Notes: generated by a model not told the origin, from the letters alone. Numbered from the stretch's first letter, positions 24,446 through 33,530 are shown. The stretch: DNA of 64,000 bases from RGIG8709 sp045575975 (GCA_045575975.1 JAZNFO010000014.1:1-64000), one strand, 5' to 3'. A program made the numbers and translations.

Positions 24446-26266
24446 ATGATAAGAGAAGATTTAAGAAATATAGCAATAATCGCCCATGTTGATCACGGAA
24501 AAACAACTCTGGTTGATGAAATGCTCAAGCAGGGCGGAATATATCGTGAAAATCAGGTTGTGGAAGAGAGGGTTATGGACAGCGGAGATCTTGAAAGGGA
24601 AAGAGGAATAACTATTCTAGCAAAAAACACATCTGTGTATTATAAAGATATAAAAATGAACATAATAGACACCCCCGGCCATGCTGATTTCAGCGGTGAG
24701 GTAGAGCGAATTTTAAAAATGGTAAATGGTGTTATTTTGCTTGTTGATGCAGCAGAAGGGCCAATGCCGCAAACAAGATTTGTTCTTCAGAAGGCACTGG
24801 AAATGAACCACAGAATAATTATTGTGGTTAATAAAATTGACAGACCTGATGCAAGACTTTCGGATATTGGTGATGAGATACTTGAACTTCTGCTTGACCT
24901 TAATGCAAGTGACGAACAGCTTGATAGCCCTATTATATATTGTTCGGGAAGAGCGGGAACTGCATCACTAAGTCCCAATAAGCAGGATGAGAATTTAGAG
25001 GTTTTATTTAAAACTATAGTAGATTATATTCCTGCACCTGAGGGAGATGAAACTGGAGAACTCCAGATGCTTGTATCTTCTATAGAATATAATGAGTATG
25101 TTGGAAGAATAGCGGTTGGAAGAGTTGAAAGAGGAAGAATTAAGCAAAATCAGGAAATTATGATTTGCGATTACCACGAAAAGCATTCTCCTTATAAGTC
25201 AAAAGTAGTCAACATGTATCAGATAGACGGACTTTCAAAAACTGCAGTAAAAGAAGCATCTGTGGGTGATATTATATGTATATCAGGTGTGCCTGATATA
25301 ACAATCGGTGACACAATAACAAGTGTTCAGGCTCCGGAAGCGCTTCCTTTTGTAAAAATCAGTGAACCAACTATTGAAATGACTTTTCAGGTAAACGATA
25401 GTCCCTTTGCAGGCAAGGAGGGGAAATTTGTCACATCAAGACAACTGAGAGACAGATTATACAGAGAGCTTCTAAAGGATGTTTCTCTCAGAGTTTCGGA
25501 CGGGGAACACACAGATAGCTTTAAGGTTGCAGGAAGAGGCGAAATGCATATTTCAATTCTTATTGAAACAATGAGAAGAGAAGGCTATGAATTTTCTGTC
25601 AGCACCCCAAAGGTTTTATTTAAAGAAATTGATGGAGTACAGTGTGAACCAATTGAAAGACTTTTAATAGATGTTCCCGAGGGTTCTATGGGGGCGGTAA
25701 TGGAAAAAATGGGAACAAGAAAAGGTGAACTTGTTCATATGTCACCTATAGGGGACAGAATGAGACTTGAATATATGATTCCTGCAAGAGGACTGCTTGG
25801 TTATAGAAACGAATTTTTAACTGACACCCGCGGCGAGGGAATAATGAACTCAGTGCTTTCTGGTTATGAACCATATAAAGGTGATATAACAAAAAGATTT
25901 ACTGGTTCTTTAGTTTCCTTTGATACAGGCGAGGCAGTTGGCTACGGTCTTTTCAAAATTCAGGATAGAGGTGCCCTGTTTATAGGTCCCGGAACACCTG
26001 TTTATGAGGGGATGATTGTTGGTATAAATCCAAAGCTTGAGGATATGGCAGTTAATGTATGTAAGAAAAAGCAGCTGACAAACACAAGAGCATCAGGAAG
26101 TGATGAAGCATTAAAGCTTGTTCCTCCAATTAAAATGAGCCTTGAAGCCTGCCTTGAATTTTTGGCAGATGATGAGCTTTTAGAGGTAACACCAAAAAGC
26201 TTAAGACTCAGAAAGAGAATTTTAAACACTCAACTAAGACTTAAGGATGCTCATAGAAATAAATAG
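24446..26266 (+). CDS. typA: ribosome-associated GTPase TypA/BipA
   Basis: A 606-aa translational GTPase of the elongation-factor family, involved in 50S assembly and stress adaptation. G motifs are AHVDHGKTTL (about 13-22), the switch segment RERGIT, DTPGHADF and NKIDRPDA. Domain II and two EF-G-like alpha/beta domains follow, with the BipA-specific C-terminal domain containing RGLLGYRNEFLTDTRGEG and the final GSDEALKLVPP. Length is typical. ATGGAG with modest spacing precedes the ATG. It stands alone between a divergent transporter and a convergent spore gene. Confidence 0.97.
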   Translation: MIREDLRNIAIIAHVDHGKTTLVDEMLKQGGIYRENQVVEERVMDSGDLERERGITILAKNTSVYYKDIKMNIIDTPGHADFSGEVERILKMVNGVILLVDAAEGPMPQTRFVLQKALEMNHRIIIVVNKIDRPDARLSDIGDEILELLLDLNASDEQLDSPIIYCSGRAGTASLSPNKQDENLEVLFKTIVDYIPAPEGDETGELQMLVSSIEYNEYVGRIAVGRVERGRIKQNQEIMICDYHEKHSPYKSKVVNMYQIDGLSKTAVKEASVGDIICISGVPDITIGDTITSVQAPEALPFVKISEPTIEMTFQVNDSPFAGKEGKFVTSRQLRDRLYRELLKDVSLRVSDGEHTDSFKVAGRGEMHISILIETMRREGYEFSVSTPKVLFKEIDGVQCEPIERLLIDVPEGSMGAVMEKMGTRKGELVHMSPIGDRMRLEYMIPARGLLGYRNEFLTDTRGEGIMNSVLSGYEPYKGDITKRFTGSLVSFDTGEAVGYGLFKIQDRGALFIGPGTPVYEGMIVGINPKLEDMAVNVCKKKQLTNTRASGSDEALKLVPPIKMSLEACLEFLADDELLEVTPKSLRLRKRILNTQLRLKDAHRNK

Positions 26267-26273
26267 TGAATAC

Positions 26274-26302
26274 AAAAAAGCTGTGAAATTCACAGCTTTT
26301 TT
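26274..26302. terminator. bidirectional terminator between typA and ylbJ
   Basis: AAAAAAGCTGTG (26274-26285) pairs with CACAGCTTTTTT (26291-26302) around AAATT. It begins 8 nt after the typA stop and overlaps the end of the convergent ylbJ. Confidence 0.85.
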
Positions 26303-27375
26303 CTGTTTTCCAAAAAATATCCAAGCAAAAGAAGTATTGTTAAAAGAAGTCCGGCAAGTAAAACTATGGTAATTGATGCCTGCCAGGCATCTCTTGGAAG
26401 AATGTTTGAATAAAGCGGGGATATAATTGATGAAACCTCTGTATATGGGCAAAAGTAAACAAGAAGAATTCTTGTTATAAAAAATGAAAAAATGCCTTGA
26501 AGAAGTTTACCCGTTATATATGGCTTTATTGATAATCCTGCCGGTAAAACACTTGTGCATACCTGACACAGAACAGAGGCTCCTGAAAATGACAGAAAGA
26601 AAGATATAACAGGGAGTTTTATGTGTATATCTTCAGGAAGAGAGGATAAAACATTTATTCCTCCAGTAATTTCTATAAGAGAATATACAAATGGGTAGAA
26701 TTTCCCTGAAGGGATGAAGGAACAAACCACAGAGAATAAAACTATAAAACCGCAAACTCTCAGAATATTATCAACAGAGAAGCTAACGGCATCGCTAAGT
26801 GCTTCACCGATTTTTTTCATTCCCCCTTCAGGGGCAGGTATAAGACGAAGACAAGTATTTTCTGTTCTATCTTTTAAAAATCTGAAAATTATACCGCAGA
26901 TAAGTGCGGAAATTATATGGGATATGTAAATTATAAGTCCGTATGTGTTTGAAGAAAGCATACCGCATCCAATTGCCCCCAGAACAAAAAGAGGACCTGA
27001 ATTGTTGGTGAATGCAAGAAGTCTTTCGGCTTCTGTTTTTGAAATGTATCCGTCTTTGTAAAGCTTAACGGAAGTTGATGCACCTATGGGGTAACCGCTT
27101 ATTATTCCAAGAATTAAAGGCAGAGCACCGCATCCGCTGACATTAAAGACAGGCTTCATTATACCTGAAAAGAAACGGCTGAAATAGGATGCATATCCAA
27201 GAGATATAAAAAGACTTGCAGAGACAAAAAACGGAAAAAGTGAAGGAATAACAACATTCAAACAAAGCTTTATAGCTTTTTGTGCTGAAGATATAGAAAT
27301 CTCAGGCATAACAACCATATTTAAGATTATGTAAATAAGTATAACAAGAGTAAATATCTTTTTAAGTTTTTTCAA
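26290..27375 (-). CDS. ylbJ: sporulation integral membrane protein YlbJ
   Basis: A 361-aa polytopic membrane protein with two Gate (nucleoside-recognition-like) regions. In Bacillus YlbJ is a sigma-E-dependent protein needed for normal cortex formation. Typical segments are VIPSLFPFFV, LILGIISGYPIGA and FTNNSGPLFVLGAIGCGML. The start is TTG at 27375, behind GGATGAGG; no upstream ATG in frame has a ribosome site. A TCAATATT and AATATACT pair on the minus strand (about 27390-27420) loosely resembles a sigma-E promoter. It is divergent from yqfC, another spore gene. Confidence 0.9.
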   Translation of the reverse strand: MKKLKKIFTLVILIYIILNMVVMPEISISSAQKAIKLCLNVVIPSLFPFFVSASLFISLGYASYFSRFFSGIMKPVFNVSGCGALPLILGIISGYPIGASTSVKLYKDGYISKTEAERLLAFTNNSGPLFVLGAIGCGMLSSNTYGLIIYISHIISALICGIIFRFLKDRTENTCLRLIPAPEGGMKKIGEALSDAVSFSVDNILRVCGFIVLFSVVCSFIPSGKFYPFVYSLIEITGGINVLSSLPEDIHIKLPVISFFLSFSGASVLCQVCTSVLPAGLSIKPYITGKLLQGIFSFFITRILLVYFCPYTEVSSIISPLYSNILPRDAWQASITIVLLAGLLLTILLLLGYFLENRKKL

Positions 27376-27453
27376 GCTTACCTCATCCTTTCAGTATATT
27401 TATATTCATTAAAATATTGATTTAAGCATAAATTTTAATGAGGAGATGAAGGA

Positions 27454-27750
27454 ATGAGAAGACATAAAGAAAAGGAAAACAAAAGAACATCATTAAGAGA
27501 AAAAGTTGCAGAGGGTTTTGATGGTTCCAAGGAACTTGTGCTTGATGTGGCAAAAATAACACTTTTTGGGACAAAGGAGATGACAGTTGAAAATTATCTT
27601 GGCGTTACAGAGTATGAAGAGAAAACAATTTTACTTCAGGCAAAGCCTTATGCTATCAGAATTTCGGGTGATTTGCTTGAAATTAAAACTATGTCACGGG
27701 AAATAATATATATTTCAGGAAATATAAGAAAATTTGAGTATGAAAAGTAA
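27454..27750 (+). CDS. yqfC: sporulation protein YqfC
   Basis: A 98-aa protein of the YqfC/YabP family, short beta-rich spore proteins expressed in the mother cell. The core pattern is ENYLGVTEYEEKTILL followed by IRISGDLLEIKTMSREIIYISGNI, where the IxGxxLxI repeat marks the family. GAGGAGATGAAGG precedes the start. It is 15 nt upstream of yqfD, as in other spore formers, and begins the block that runs to recO. Confidence 0.92.
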   Translation: MRRHKEKENKRTSLREKVAEGFDGSKELVLDVAKITLFGTKEMTVENYLGVTEYEEKTILLQAKPYAIRISGDLLEIKTMSREIIYISGNIRKFEYEK

Positions 27751-27765
27751 ACAGGTGATTTTGAT

Positions 27766-28983
27766 ATGGTTGTGCTGAATTTTTTAAATTTTTTTAAGGG
27801 CTGTGTACTTATAAAAGTAGACGGCTTTTTTACAGAAAGATTTATAAATCTTTGCATAAATGAGGGAATTTTGCTATGGGATATAAAAAGAGCGGGAGAA
27901 GAGAGGCTTTATGCTAAAATAAGCCCGCAGGATTATAAAAAAATCAGAAAAGCTGCCCGGAAAACAAAAAGCAGAGTGAGTATTGTTAAAAAAAGCGGAC
28001 TTCCCTTTCTTATTTTCAGGTATAGAAAAAGAAAAGCTGCATTTATTGGGCTATTTATTTTTTGTCTGATGTTTTTATTTTATAACAACCACATAATGGG
28101 AATATCAATTAAGGGAAATGAAAGACTTGAAACAGAAAAGGTTATGGTCTCTTTAAAGGACTATGGGATATATCGTTTTGCCCCGTTGAAAGATGTAAAT
28201 AATAAATTGGTGCAGAATAAAATGATGACAAAACACAGTGAAATAGCATGGATAGGGATAAATATAAAAGGTTCAAGGATTTACATAGAGATAAAGGAAA
28301 GGCTTGATACCAAAATGAATGAGAATGAGGAGATTCCCTGTGATATAGTTGCCGGAAAAAGCGGGATAATAGATGAACTGGATATAAGAGAAGGACAGAA
28401 TATGGTAAAACCAAAGGAATTTGTGCAAAAGGGTGACTTGCTTGTCAGCGGACTAGTAGACAGTAATGTTCATGGCGTAAGATATGTCCGCTCCTATGGG
28501 GAGGTTTATGCTTTCACGGAGGAGGAAAGATCTAAAGAATACAAAATGGAGAGAATTGAAAAGACTGCTACGGGAAAAACTAAAAAGAAATTCAGTCTGA
28601 TGAATGGGGAAAAAGAAATTAAGTTTTATGTGAAGAATGAGCCCGGATATAAAAATTATGAAAAAAAAGAAACAAAAAAGCCTCTATTTTTCGGTATTGA
28701 TTTGAAAACGAAATTGTATTCGGAGCAAGAGGTAAAAAAGGTTAAAATGAGTGAAAAAGAAACCTTTGAGTTTGGGAAAAGTGAATTGGTTGAAGAATTA
28801 AAAAAGGAGCTTTCTGAAAGTGCGGAAATAAAAAATATTTCAGCAAAATATGAGAAAAAGGATAACGAAACATTAAAAGTTTATGTTAAATTTGAGTTGA
28901 GAGAAAATATTGCAGAGGAAAGACCGATTGACAAAATTGAAAATTTGAATTATGATATACAGAGTATAGATAATAATAGTTAG
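27766..28983 (+). CDS. yqfD: sporulation protein YqfD
   Basis: A 405-aa protein of the YqfD family, expressed with YqfC during sporulation. An N-terminal domain (about 1-80) with VKRAGEERLYAKI-like features precedes a single membrane helix near 88-106 (AAFIGLFIFCLMFLFY). The extracellular part starts with a POTRA-like module containing GNERLETEKVMVSL and then WIGINIKGSRIYIEIKER. The C-terminus is rich in charged residues. Function beyond a role in sporulation is not established. Confidence 0.92.
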   Translation: MVVLNFLNFFKGCVLIKVDGFFTERFINLCINEGILLWDIKRAGEERLYAKISPQDYKKIRKAARKTKSRVSIVKKSGLPFLIFRYRKRKAAFIGLFIFCLMFLFYNNHIMGISIKGNERLETEKVMVSLKDYGIYRFAPLKDVNNKLVQNKMMTKHSEIAWIGINIKGSRIYIEIKERLDTKMNENEEIPCDIVAGKSGIIDELDIREGQNMVKPKEFVQKGDLLVSGLVDSNVHGVRYVRSYGEVYAFTEEERSKEYKMERIEKTATGKTKKKFSLMNGEKEIKFYVKNEPGYKNYEKKETKKPLFFGIDLKTKLYSEQEVKKVKMSEKETFEFGKSELVEELKKELSESAEIKNISAKYEKKDNETLKVYVKFELRENIAEERPIDKIENLNYDIQSIDNNS

Positions 28984-29010
28984 TATAACTTAAGCAGAAA
29001 GGTTTAATTT

Positions 29011-29994
29011 ATGGAACGACTTATTGAAGTGGATAAGATGGAAAGTCTTATAAGCTTGTTTGGCAGCTTTGACTGTAATGTACGATTAATTGAAAAAAGC
29101 TTTGATGTTGCTGTTATAAACCGCGGTTCTGAAATAAAAGTGGGCGGAGATGCAGAGAATGTGGATAAAGCAGTTAAGGTTATCCAGAATCTTTTGGGAC
29201 TTATTGCAAACGGTTCAAATATTTCGGAGCAGGAAGCAAGATATGTTATAGACCAGGTTAAGGACGGAAATGATGAAGAACTTGAAACCCTGGGTAAGGA
29301 TTGTGTTTGTGTTACGGCAAGAGGAGTTCCTATCAAGGCTAAAACGCTTGGACAGAAAAAATATATAGAAACAATAACAAAAAATTCAATAGTATTCGGT
29401 ATTGGACCTGCTGGGACAGGAAAAACCTATCTTGCAGTGGCTATGGCGGTTAAGGCATTTAAAAATAAAGAAGTAAACAGAATAATCCTCACAAGACCTG
29501 CAGTTGAAGCAGGGGAAAAGCTGGGGTTCTTGCCTGGTGATATGCAGGATAAGGTAGATCCGTATTTAAGACCTTTATATGATGCCCTTTCTGATATGCT
29601 TGGTGGAGAAGCTTTTCATAAAAATATTGAAAGAGGGCTTATAGAGGTTGCACCTCTTGCGTATATGAGAGGAAGAACTTTAGATGATGCATTTATTATA
29701 CTCGACGAAGCGCAGAACACAACTCCCGAGCAGATGAAAATGTTCCTCACAAGAATGGGTTTTTCTTCCAAAATTGTTGTAACGGGTGATATAACCCAGA
29801 TAGATTTGCCAAGGGACAAAAAATCAGGACTTAAGGATGCGGAAAGTGTTCTTAAAAATGTTGAGGGCGTTGAATTTATGTATCTTAGCGAAAAGGATGT
29901 TGTCCGCCATGTGCTTGTGCAGAGAATTATAAAAGCATATGAGAAAAAGGAAATAGAAAGAGAAAGAAAAGCTCAGAGAAAAAACAGAGGATAA
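29011..29994 (+). CDS. PhoH-like ATPase
   Basis: A 327-aa ATPase of the PhoH family (Bacillus YqfE/PhoL relatives), linked to RNA metabolism through its constant partnership with YbeY. An N-terminal KH-like region (about 20-100) precedes the P-loop GPAGTGKTYLA (about 132-142) and Walker B FIILDEAQN; GDITQIDLPR is sensor I-like. AGAAAGG precedes the ATG. It ends 4 nt before ybeY. In Bacillus the HD-domain gene pgpH (yqfF) lies between these two; it is absent here. Confidence 0.93.
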   Translation: MERLIEVDKMESLISLFGSFDCNVRLIEKSFDVAVINRGSEIKVGGDAENVDKAVKVIQNLLGLIANGSNISEQEARYVIDQVKDGNDEELETLGKDCVCVTARGVPIKAKTLGQKKYIETITKNSIVFGIGPAGTGKTYLAVAMAVKAFKNKEVNRIILTRPAVEAGEKLGFLPGDMQDKVDPYLRPLYDALSDMLGGEAFHKNIERGLIEVAPLAYMRGRTLDDAFIILDEAQNTTPEQMKMFLTRMGFSSKIVVTGDITQIDLPRDKKSGLKDAESVLKNVEGVEFMYLSEKDVVRHVLVQRIIKAYEKKEIERERKAQRKNRG

Positions 29995-29998
29995 ATAT

Positions 29999-30484
29999 AT
30001 GAAAATCTGTATAAGAAATGAACAGGACAAGCTAAGGCTTAACCTGAAAACAAAAAGTGTTGTAAAAGAAGCAATAAAGAAGAGCCTTAACTTTATGGAA
30101 TTTGGAACAAGGTTTGAAATAAGTGTTATGTTTGTTGATGACGAAAGGATAAGAGAGCTTAATAAGATGCACAGAGATATTGACCGTTCAACAGATGTGC
30201 TTTCATTTCCTATGTTTGAATATGATGAAAACGGGGAAATTATTGAAGATTTTGCAGATTTCAATAAAAAAGGCGAACTGCTTTTGGGAGATATTGTGAT
30301 TTCTCTTGAACATGCCCAAAAACAGGCAGAGGAATATGGTCATTCGTACCTGAGAGAGGTAGGTTTTCTCACAGTTCATTCAATGCTTCATCTTTTTGGG
30401 TATGACCATATGAATGAAGAGGATGAAAAAGAAATGTTTTCCTGTCAGGAAGAAATCTTAAACGAGATGGGGCTTAAACGATGA
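29999..30484 (+). CDS. ybeY: endoribonuclease YbeY (rRNA maturation factor)
   Basis: A 161-aa zinc metalloprotein that acts in 16S rRNA 3'-end maturation and ribosome quality control. The metal site is in TVHSMLHLFGYDHM, matching H-x3-H-x5-H. The DRSTDVLSFPMFE segment is also typical. It overlaps dgkA by 4 nt and follows the phoH-like gene by 4 nt, so it is translationally coupled on both sides. Confidence 0.96.
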   Translation: MKICIRNEQDKLRLNLKTKSVVKEAIKKSLNFMEFGTRFEISVMFVDDERIRELNKMHRDIDRSTDVLSFPMFEYDENGEIIEDFADFNKKGELLLGDIVISLEHAQKQAEEYGHSYLREVGFLTVHSMLHLFGYDHMNEEDEKEMFSCQEEILNEMGLKR

Positions 30485-30927
30485 AACTTTTAAAGAGCTT
30501 TTATTATGCTTTTTGCGGGGTTATGGATTGCATAAAAAAAGAGACCAATTTTAGAATACATATTATTGCAATGCTTTCTGTTATATGGTTTTCTTATGTT
30601 TATGATGTCTATCCCCATGAAAAAGCAATACTTGTTATTTTAATATCCCTTGTTATGGTTGGAGAACTTATGAACACATCAATTGAGGCAATGGTTGATA
30701 TTATAAGTCCGGAAAAAACGAGACTTGCAAAGGTTGCAAAAGATTCAGCAGCAGGAGCGGTTCTGATTTTTGCACTAAGCTCTGTTATATGTGCAGTATT
30801 TCTTTTTTCGGATATTGCAAAATGGGAAGAAAATGTTTTGCCATATATTGAAAATAACTGGCATCTGATTGCTGTTTTTGTAATTGTCAGTTGGTTTTTC
30901 GTTTTTAAATGCGGAAAGAAAAAATAA
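30481..30927 (+). CDS. dgkA: diacylglycerol / undecaprenol kinase
   Basis: A 148-aa small membrane kinase of the DgkA family with three hydrophobic helices. The conserved catalytic-site segment is VGELMNTSIEAMVDII with the following KVAKDSAAGAVL. In Firmicutes the enzyme phosphorylates undecaprenol for cell-wall lipid recycling. An extra C-terminal helix (about 120-142) followed by a basic tail extends the normal 120-130 aa length. The cdd gene that separates dgkA from era in Bacillus is missing. Confidence 0.92.
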   Translation: MKLLKSFYYAFCGVMDCIKKETNFRIHIIAMLSVIWFSYVYDVYPHEKAILVILISLVMVGELMNTSIEAMVDIISPEKTRLAKVAKDSAAGAVLIFALSSVICAVFLFSDIAKWEENVLPYIENNWHLIAVFVIVSWFFVFKCGKKK

Positions 30928-30947
30928 AAAGGTTAGAGGAATAAAAT

Positions 30948-31832
30948 ATGAAATCAGGATTTATAGCAATAACAGGTCGTCCCAATGCAGGGAAGTCCAC
31001 ACTTTTAAATAAAATTCTCGGAGAAAAAATAGCAATAGTTTCAAATAAGCCTCAAACAACCAGAACAAAAATTCAGGGTGTACTGACGGACGAAAACTCA
31101 CAGCTTGTTTTAATAGACACACCGGGAATACACAAGCCTCATAACAAGCTTGGGCAGAGAATGGAAAAGTATATATACACAGCAGCGAAGGATATAGATG
31201 TGCTTTTATATGTTGTTGACTGTAATATTTATGAAAATGAGTTTGTAAAGGAAAAAGAAGCTCTGACAGGACTTAAAAAAAGCGGAGTTCCGGTTGTCCT
31301 TGCAGTTAATAAGGTTGACACAGTTGATAAAAATATGTTGCTCCCTTTAATAGAAAGATTAAAAGGTCTTTATGAGTTTTCTGCAATCGTGCCGATTTCT
31401 GCTCAGAAAGGGGTTAATGTCAGCGAGCTTATTGAAGAGATTAAAAAACTTTTGCCAACAGGACCAAAATTTTTCCCTGATGACACATTAACAGATCAGC
31501 CTGAAAAACAGATTGTTGCAGAATTTATAAGAGAAAAGGCACTAAGACTTCTAAATAAGGAAATTCCTCACGGAATTGCTGTTGAAATAGAAAAAATGAA
31601 GCAAAGAGAAACAGGGCTTTATGATATTGAGGCTTCAATTTATTGCGAAAGAAAGAGCCATAAGGCTATAGTTATAGGAAAAAAAGGCGAAAAGCTAAAG
31701 GATATCGGAAGCCGTGCCAGGGTGGATATTGAAAGATTTCTTGGTGAAAAGGTTAATCTTAAACTTTGGGTTAAGGTTAATGAAGACTGGCGAAATAAAG
31801 AAGGATTTATGAATATGATTGGTTTTGATTAA
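30948..31832 (+). CDS. era: GTPase Era
   Basis: A 294-aa GTPase that binds the 3' end of 16S rRNA and couples 30S maturation to cell growth. The GTPase domain has GRPNAGKSTLLN (about 8-19), the DTPG motif in IDTPGIHKP, and AVNKVD. The C-terminal KH domain includes IVIGKKGEKLKDIGSRAR. Length is normal. It sits in the expected ybeY-dgkA-era-recO order. Confidence 0.97.
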   Translation: MKSGFIAITGRPNAGKSTLLNKILGEKIAIVSNKPQTTRTKIQGVLTDENSQLVLIDTPGIHKPHNKLGQRMEKYIYTAAKDIDVLLYVVDCNIYENEFVKEKEALTGLKKSGVPVVLAVNKVDTVDKNMLLPLIERLKGLYEFSAIVPISAQKGVNVSELIEEIKKLLPTGPKFFPDDTLTDQPEKQIVAEFIREKALRLLNKEIPHGIAVEIEKMKQRETGLYDIEASIYCERKSHKAIVIGKKGEKLKDIGSRARVDIERFLGEKVNLKLWVKVNEDWRNKEGFMNMIGFD

Positions 31833-31881
31833 AAGGCTAGTCTTGACTTTAGCGGAAGAATGTTACAGTATATAAAAACTG

Positions 31882-31919
31882 CTCCTTTAAATACTAATAT
31901 AAGACGGTATTTAAAGGAG
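31882..31919 (+). promoter_or_regulatory. 13-bp hairpin sequestering the yqzL ribosome binding site
   Basis: CTCCTTTAAATAC (31882-31894) is exactly complementary to GTATTTAAAGGAG (31907-31919). The second arm contains the AAAGGAG of yqzL, whose ATG is at 31928. Translation from this site would need the helix to open. There is no T run after the stem, so it is not an intrinsic terminator. Confidence 0.6.
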
Positions 31920-31927
31920 GATTTTAT

Positions 31928-32074
31928 ATGACAGAAAAAGATGTTTCATGGGAACTTTTTGAGAAAACAGGCAGTATAGAGGCATATCTTAAATACAGTA
32001 AGGATAAAGAAAATCTCGAAAGCAAGGAGGCTTTTGCCGTTGGGATTAGTGGAGACGGAAGGAATTGTAACTAA
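31928..32074 (+). CDS. yqzL: YqzL-like small protein
   Basis: A 48-aa protein beginning MTEKDVSWELFEKTGSIEAY. The W-x-x-F-x-x-TG-x-x-x-x-Y-L pattern matches YqzL, a small protein encoded between era and recO in Bacillus and many Firmicutes, exactly this position. The function is unknown. AAAGGAGG lies 7 nt before the ATG but is paired in the hairpin at 31882-31919. The 3' end overlaps the start of recO by about 35 nt in another frame, and the recO ribosome site AAGGAGG is inside this coding region. Confidence 0.85.
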   Translation: MTEKDVSWELFEKTGSIEAYLKYSKDKENLESKEAFAVGISGDGRNCN

Positions 32075-32804
32075 AGAGATAAAATACGGCGACACAAGCC
32101 GTATAATAACTCTTATAACAAAAGACTATGGAAAAATCTCAGCCATAGCAAATAATGTCCGGACAGGTAAATCAAAGCTTATTTTGGGACTTTCTCTTTT
32201 TGTGTATTCGGATTTTGTTCTTTATGAAGGAAAAGGAAAGCAGGGCAGTCTATACAGAGTCAATGAAATAAATGTTAAAGAGCCTTTCAAAAAAATAAAA
32301 GAGTCAATTGACAAAATGGCATATGCATCGTATTTTGCAGATGTTACAAACAAGGTGGTGGGAGAGAATAATCCCGATATAGAAATGATGAGACTTCTTC
32401 TTAATTCTCTTTATTTTCTGAATAATGACGGAGCAGATTTTTCTCTTCTAAAGCCGGTTTTTGAAATTAAAACAGCACGGATTCTGGGATATGCACCGAA
32501 TCTTTCTGAATGTGCAAATTGCGGGGCAGGAGAGGATATTGTATATCTTGACCCTGCGGGGGGAAGAGGCTGTTGCAGAAAGTGCGGAGCACTTTTGAAA
32601 CAATCCTATTCCATGAACGAAACCGTGAAAGGTATGTGGGAATATATCCAGAGTGCCGGGCTTAAAAGTGCATTATCTGTAAGTGCAAAGCAGGATGCTG
32701 TGGATTATCTCAGTCACCTGACGGAGAGCTATCTTTCTGTTCAGCTTGACTGTGAATTTAAAACGCTTGAGTTTTTAAAAAATGTTCTTTCAGCAGGGGT
32801 TTAG
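32040..32804 (+). CDS. recO: DNA repair protein RecO
   Basis: A RecO recombination mediator that loads RecA on SSB-coated DNA with RecR. The N-terminal OB fold shows ETEGIVTKEIKYGDTSRIITL. The zinc-binding cysteines are in CANCGAGED and CCRKCG, and the C-terminal helical region follows. The TTG at 32040 (254 aa) is 9 nt after AAGGAGG; a TTG two codons earlier, at 32034, is only 3 nt from it and less likely. Its start lies within yqzL, implying coupling. Confidence 0.93.
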   Translation: MGLVETEGIVTKEIKYGDTSRIITLITKDYGKISAIANNVRTGKSKLILGLSLFVYSDFVLYEGKGKQGSLYRVNEINVKEPFKKIKESIDKMAYASYFADVTNKVVGENNPDIEMMRLLLNSLYFLNNDGADFSLLKPVFEIKTARILGYAPNLSECANCGAGEDIVYLDPAGGRGCCRKCGALLKQSYSMNETVKGMWEYIQSAGLKSALSVSAKQDAVDYLSHLTESYLSVQLDCEFKTLEFLKNVLSAGV

Positions 32805-32813
32805 GTGATATAA

Positions 32814-33473
32814 ATGGAAGCTTTAAAGAAAAAAATAACTGATTATCTTAAAGAAAACGGTGCAGGAGATGTTGGGTTTTTCAATATAAAAAGCGAAGAT
32901 AATCCTTTTGGATTAACCTCAGGTGTCTCTTTCACAATTCCACTTTCAGATGCTATTGTAGAAACTATAACAGATGCACCAACTCATACATATTTTCATC
33001 ATTACAGAACAATTAATGCCCATATAGACAGAATATCGCTGAATGTGGGTTTTATGCTTGAAAAGGAGGGTTATCTATATGTCCCTGTTCCCGCATCACA
33101 GTCTGTTGAGGGAACATTCGGCATATTTTCTCATAAATACGGGGCAACTCTGTCAGGACTTGGGGCTGTAGGGAAAAGCGGACTCTTTATATCAAAGAGC
33201 CATGGTCCGAGAGTAAGACTTGGAACCATACTCACAAATTGCGATTTCAAGGTTTCAAATAAGGAAGAAGAGTGTCCCTGCGGTGATTGCAGATTATGTG
33301 CAGCGAGCTGTCCTGCTCAGGCAATAAGCGGTGAAATGTGGGTTGCGGGGGAGGAACGAAGTGTTATTGTTGATGCAAAAGCCTGCAGTGATTATATGAA
33401 AAAAGCCTATCAGCATATAGGAAGAGGTGCAGTGTGCGGGATATGTATGAAGGTGTGCCCGTTGAATAAATAA
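32814..33473 (+). CDS. epoxyqueuosine reductase-like 4Fe-4S protein
   Basis: A 219-aa protein resembling the C-terminal part of QueG. It has the GLGAVGKSGLFISKSHGPRVRLGTILTN-type segment that precedes the clusters, then a double [4Fe-4S] motif CPCGDCRLCAASCP and CGICMKVCPLNK. It lacks most of the N-terminal cobalamin-binding domain of full QueG (about 380 aa), so queuosine synthesis is doubtful; such short proteins are often annotated as 4Fe-4S double-cluster proteins of unknown role. It follows recO by 9 nt and ends the transcript at a terminator. Confidence 0.75.
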   Translation: MEALKKKITDYLKENGAGDVGFFNIKSEDNPFGLTSGVSFTIPLSDAIVETITDAPTHTYFHHYRTINAHIDRISLNVGFMLEKEGYLYVPVPASQSVEGTFGIFSHKYGATLSGLGAVGKSGLFISKSHGPRVRLGTILTNCDFKVSNKEEECPCGDCRLCAASCPAQAISGEMWVAGEERSVIVDAKACSDYMKKAYQHIGRGAVCGICMKVCPLNK

Positions 33474-33477
33474 ATTC

Positions 33478-33530
33478 AAAAGCAGATTTGGAATTAATGG
33501 ACCTGTTCATTAGCTTTCAATCTGCTTTTT
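33478..33530 (+). terminator. terminator after the QueG-like gene
   Basis: AAAAGCAGATT (33478-33488) pairs with AATCTGCTTTT (33519-33529), with an inner ATGGA/TTCAT stem, followed by T residues. It closes the yqfC-to-QueG-like block. Confidence 0.75.

Noticed and set aside
31833..31927. TTGACT and TATATA upstream of yqzL as a promoter
   Set aside because: The spacer would be about 20 nt, outside the normal range, and the gene is probably transcribed from era.
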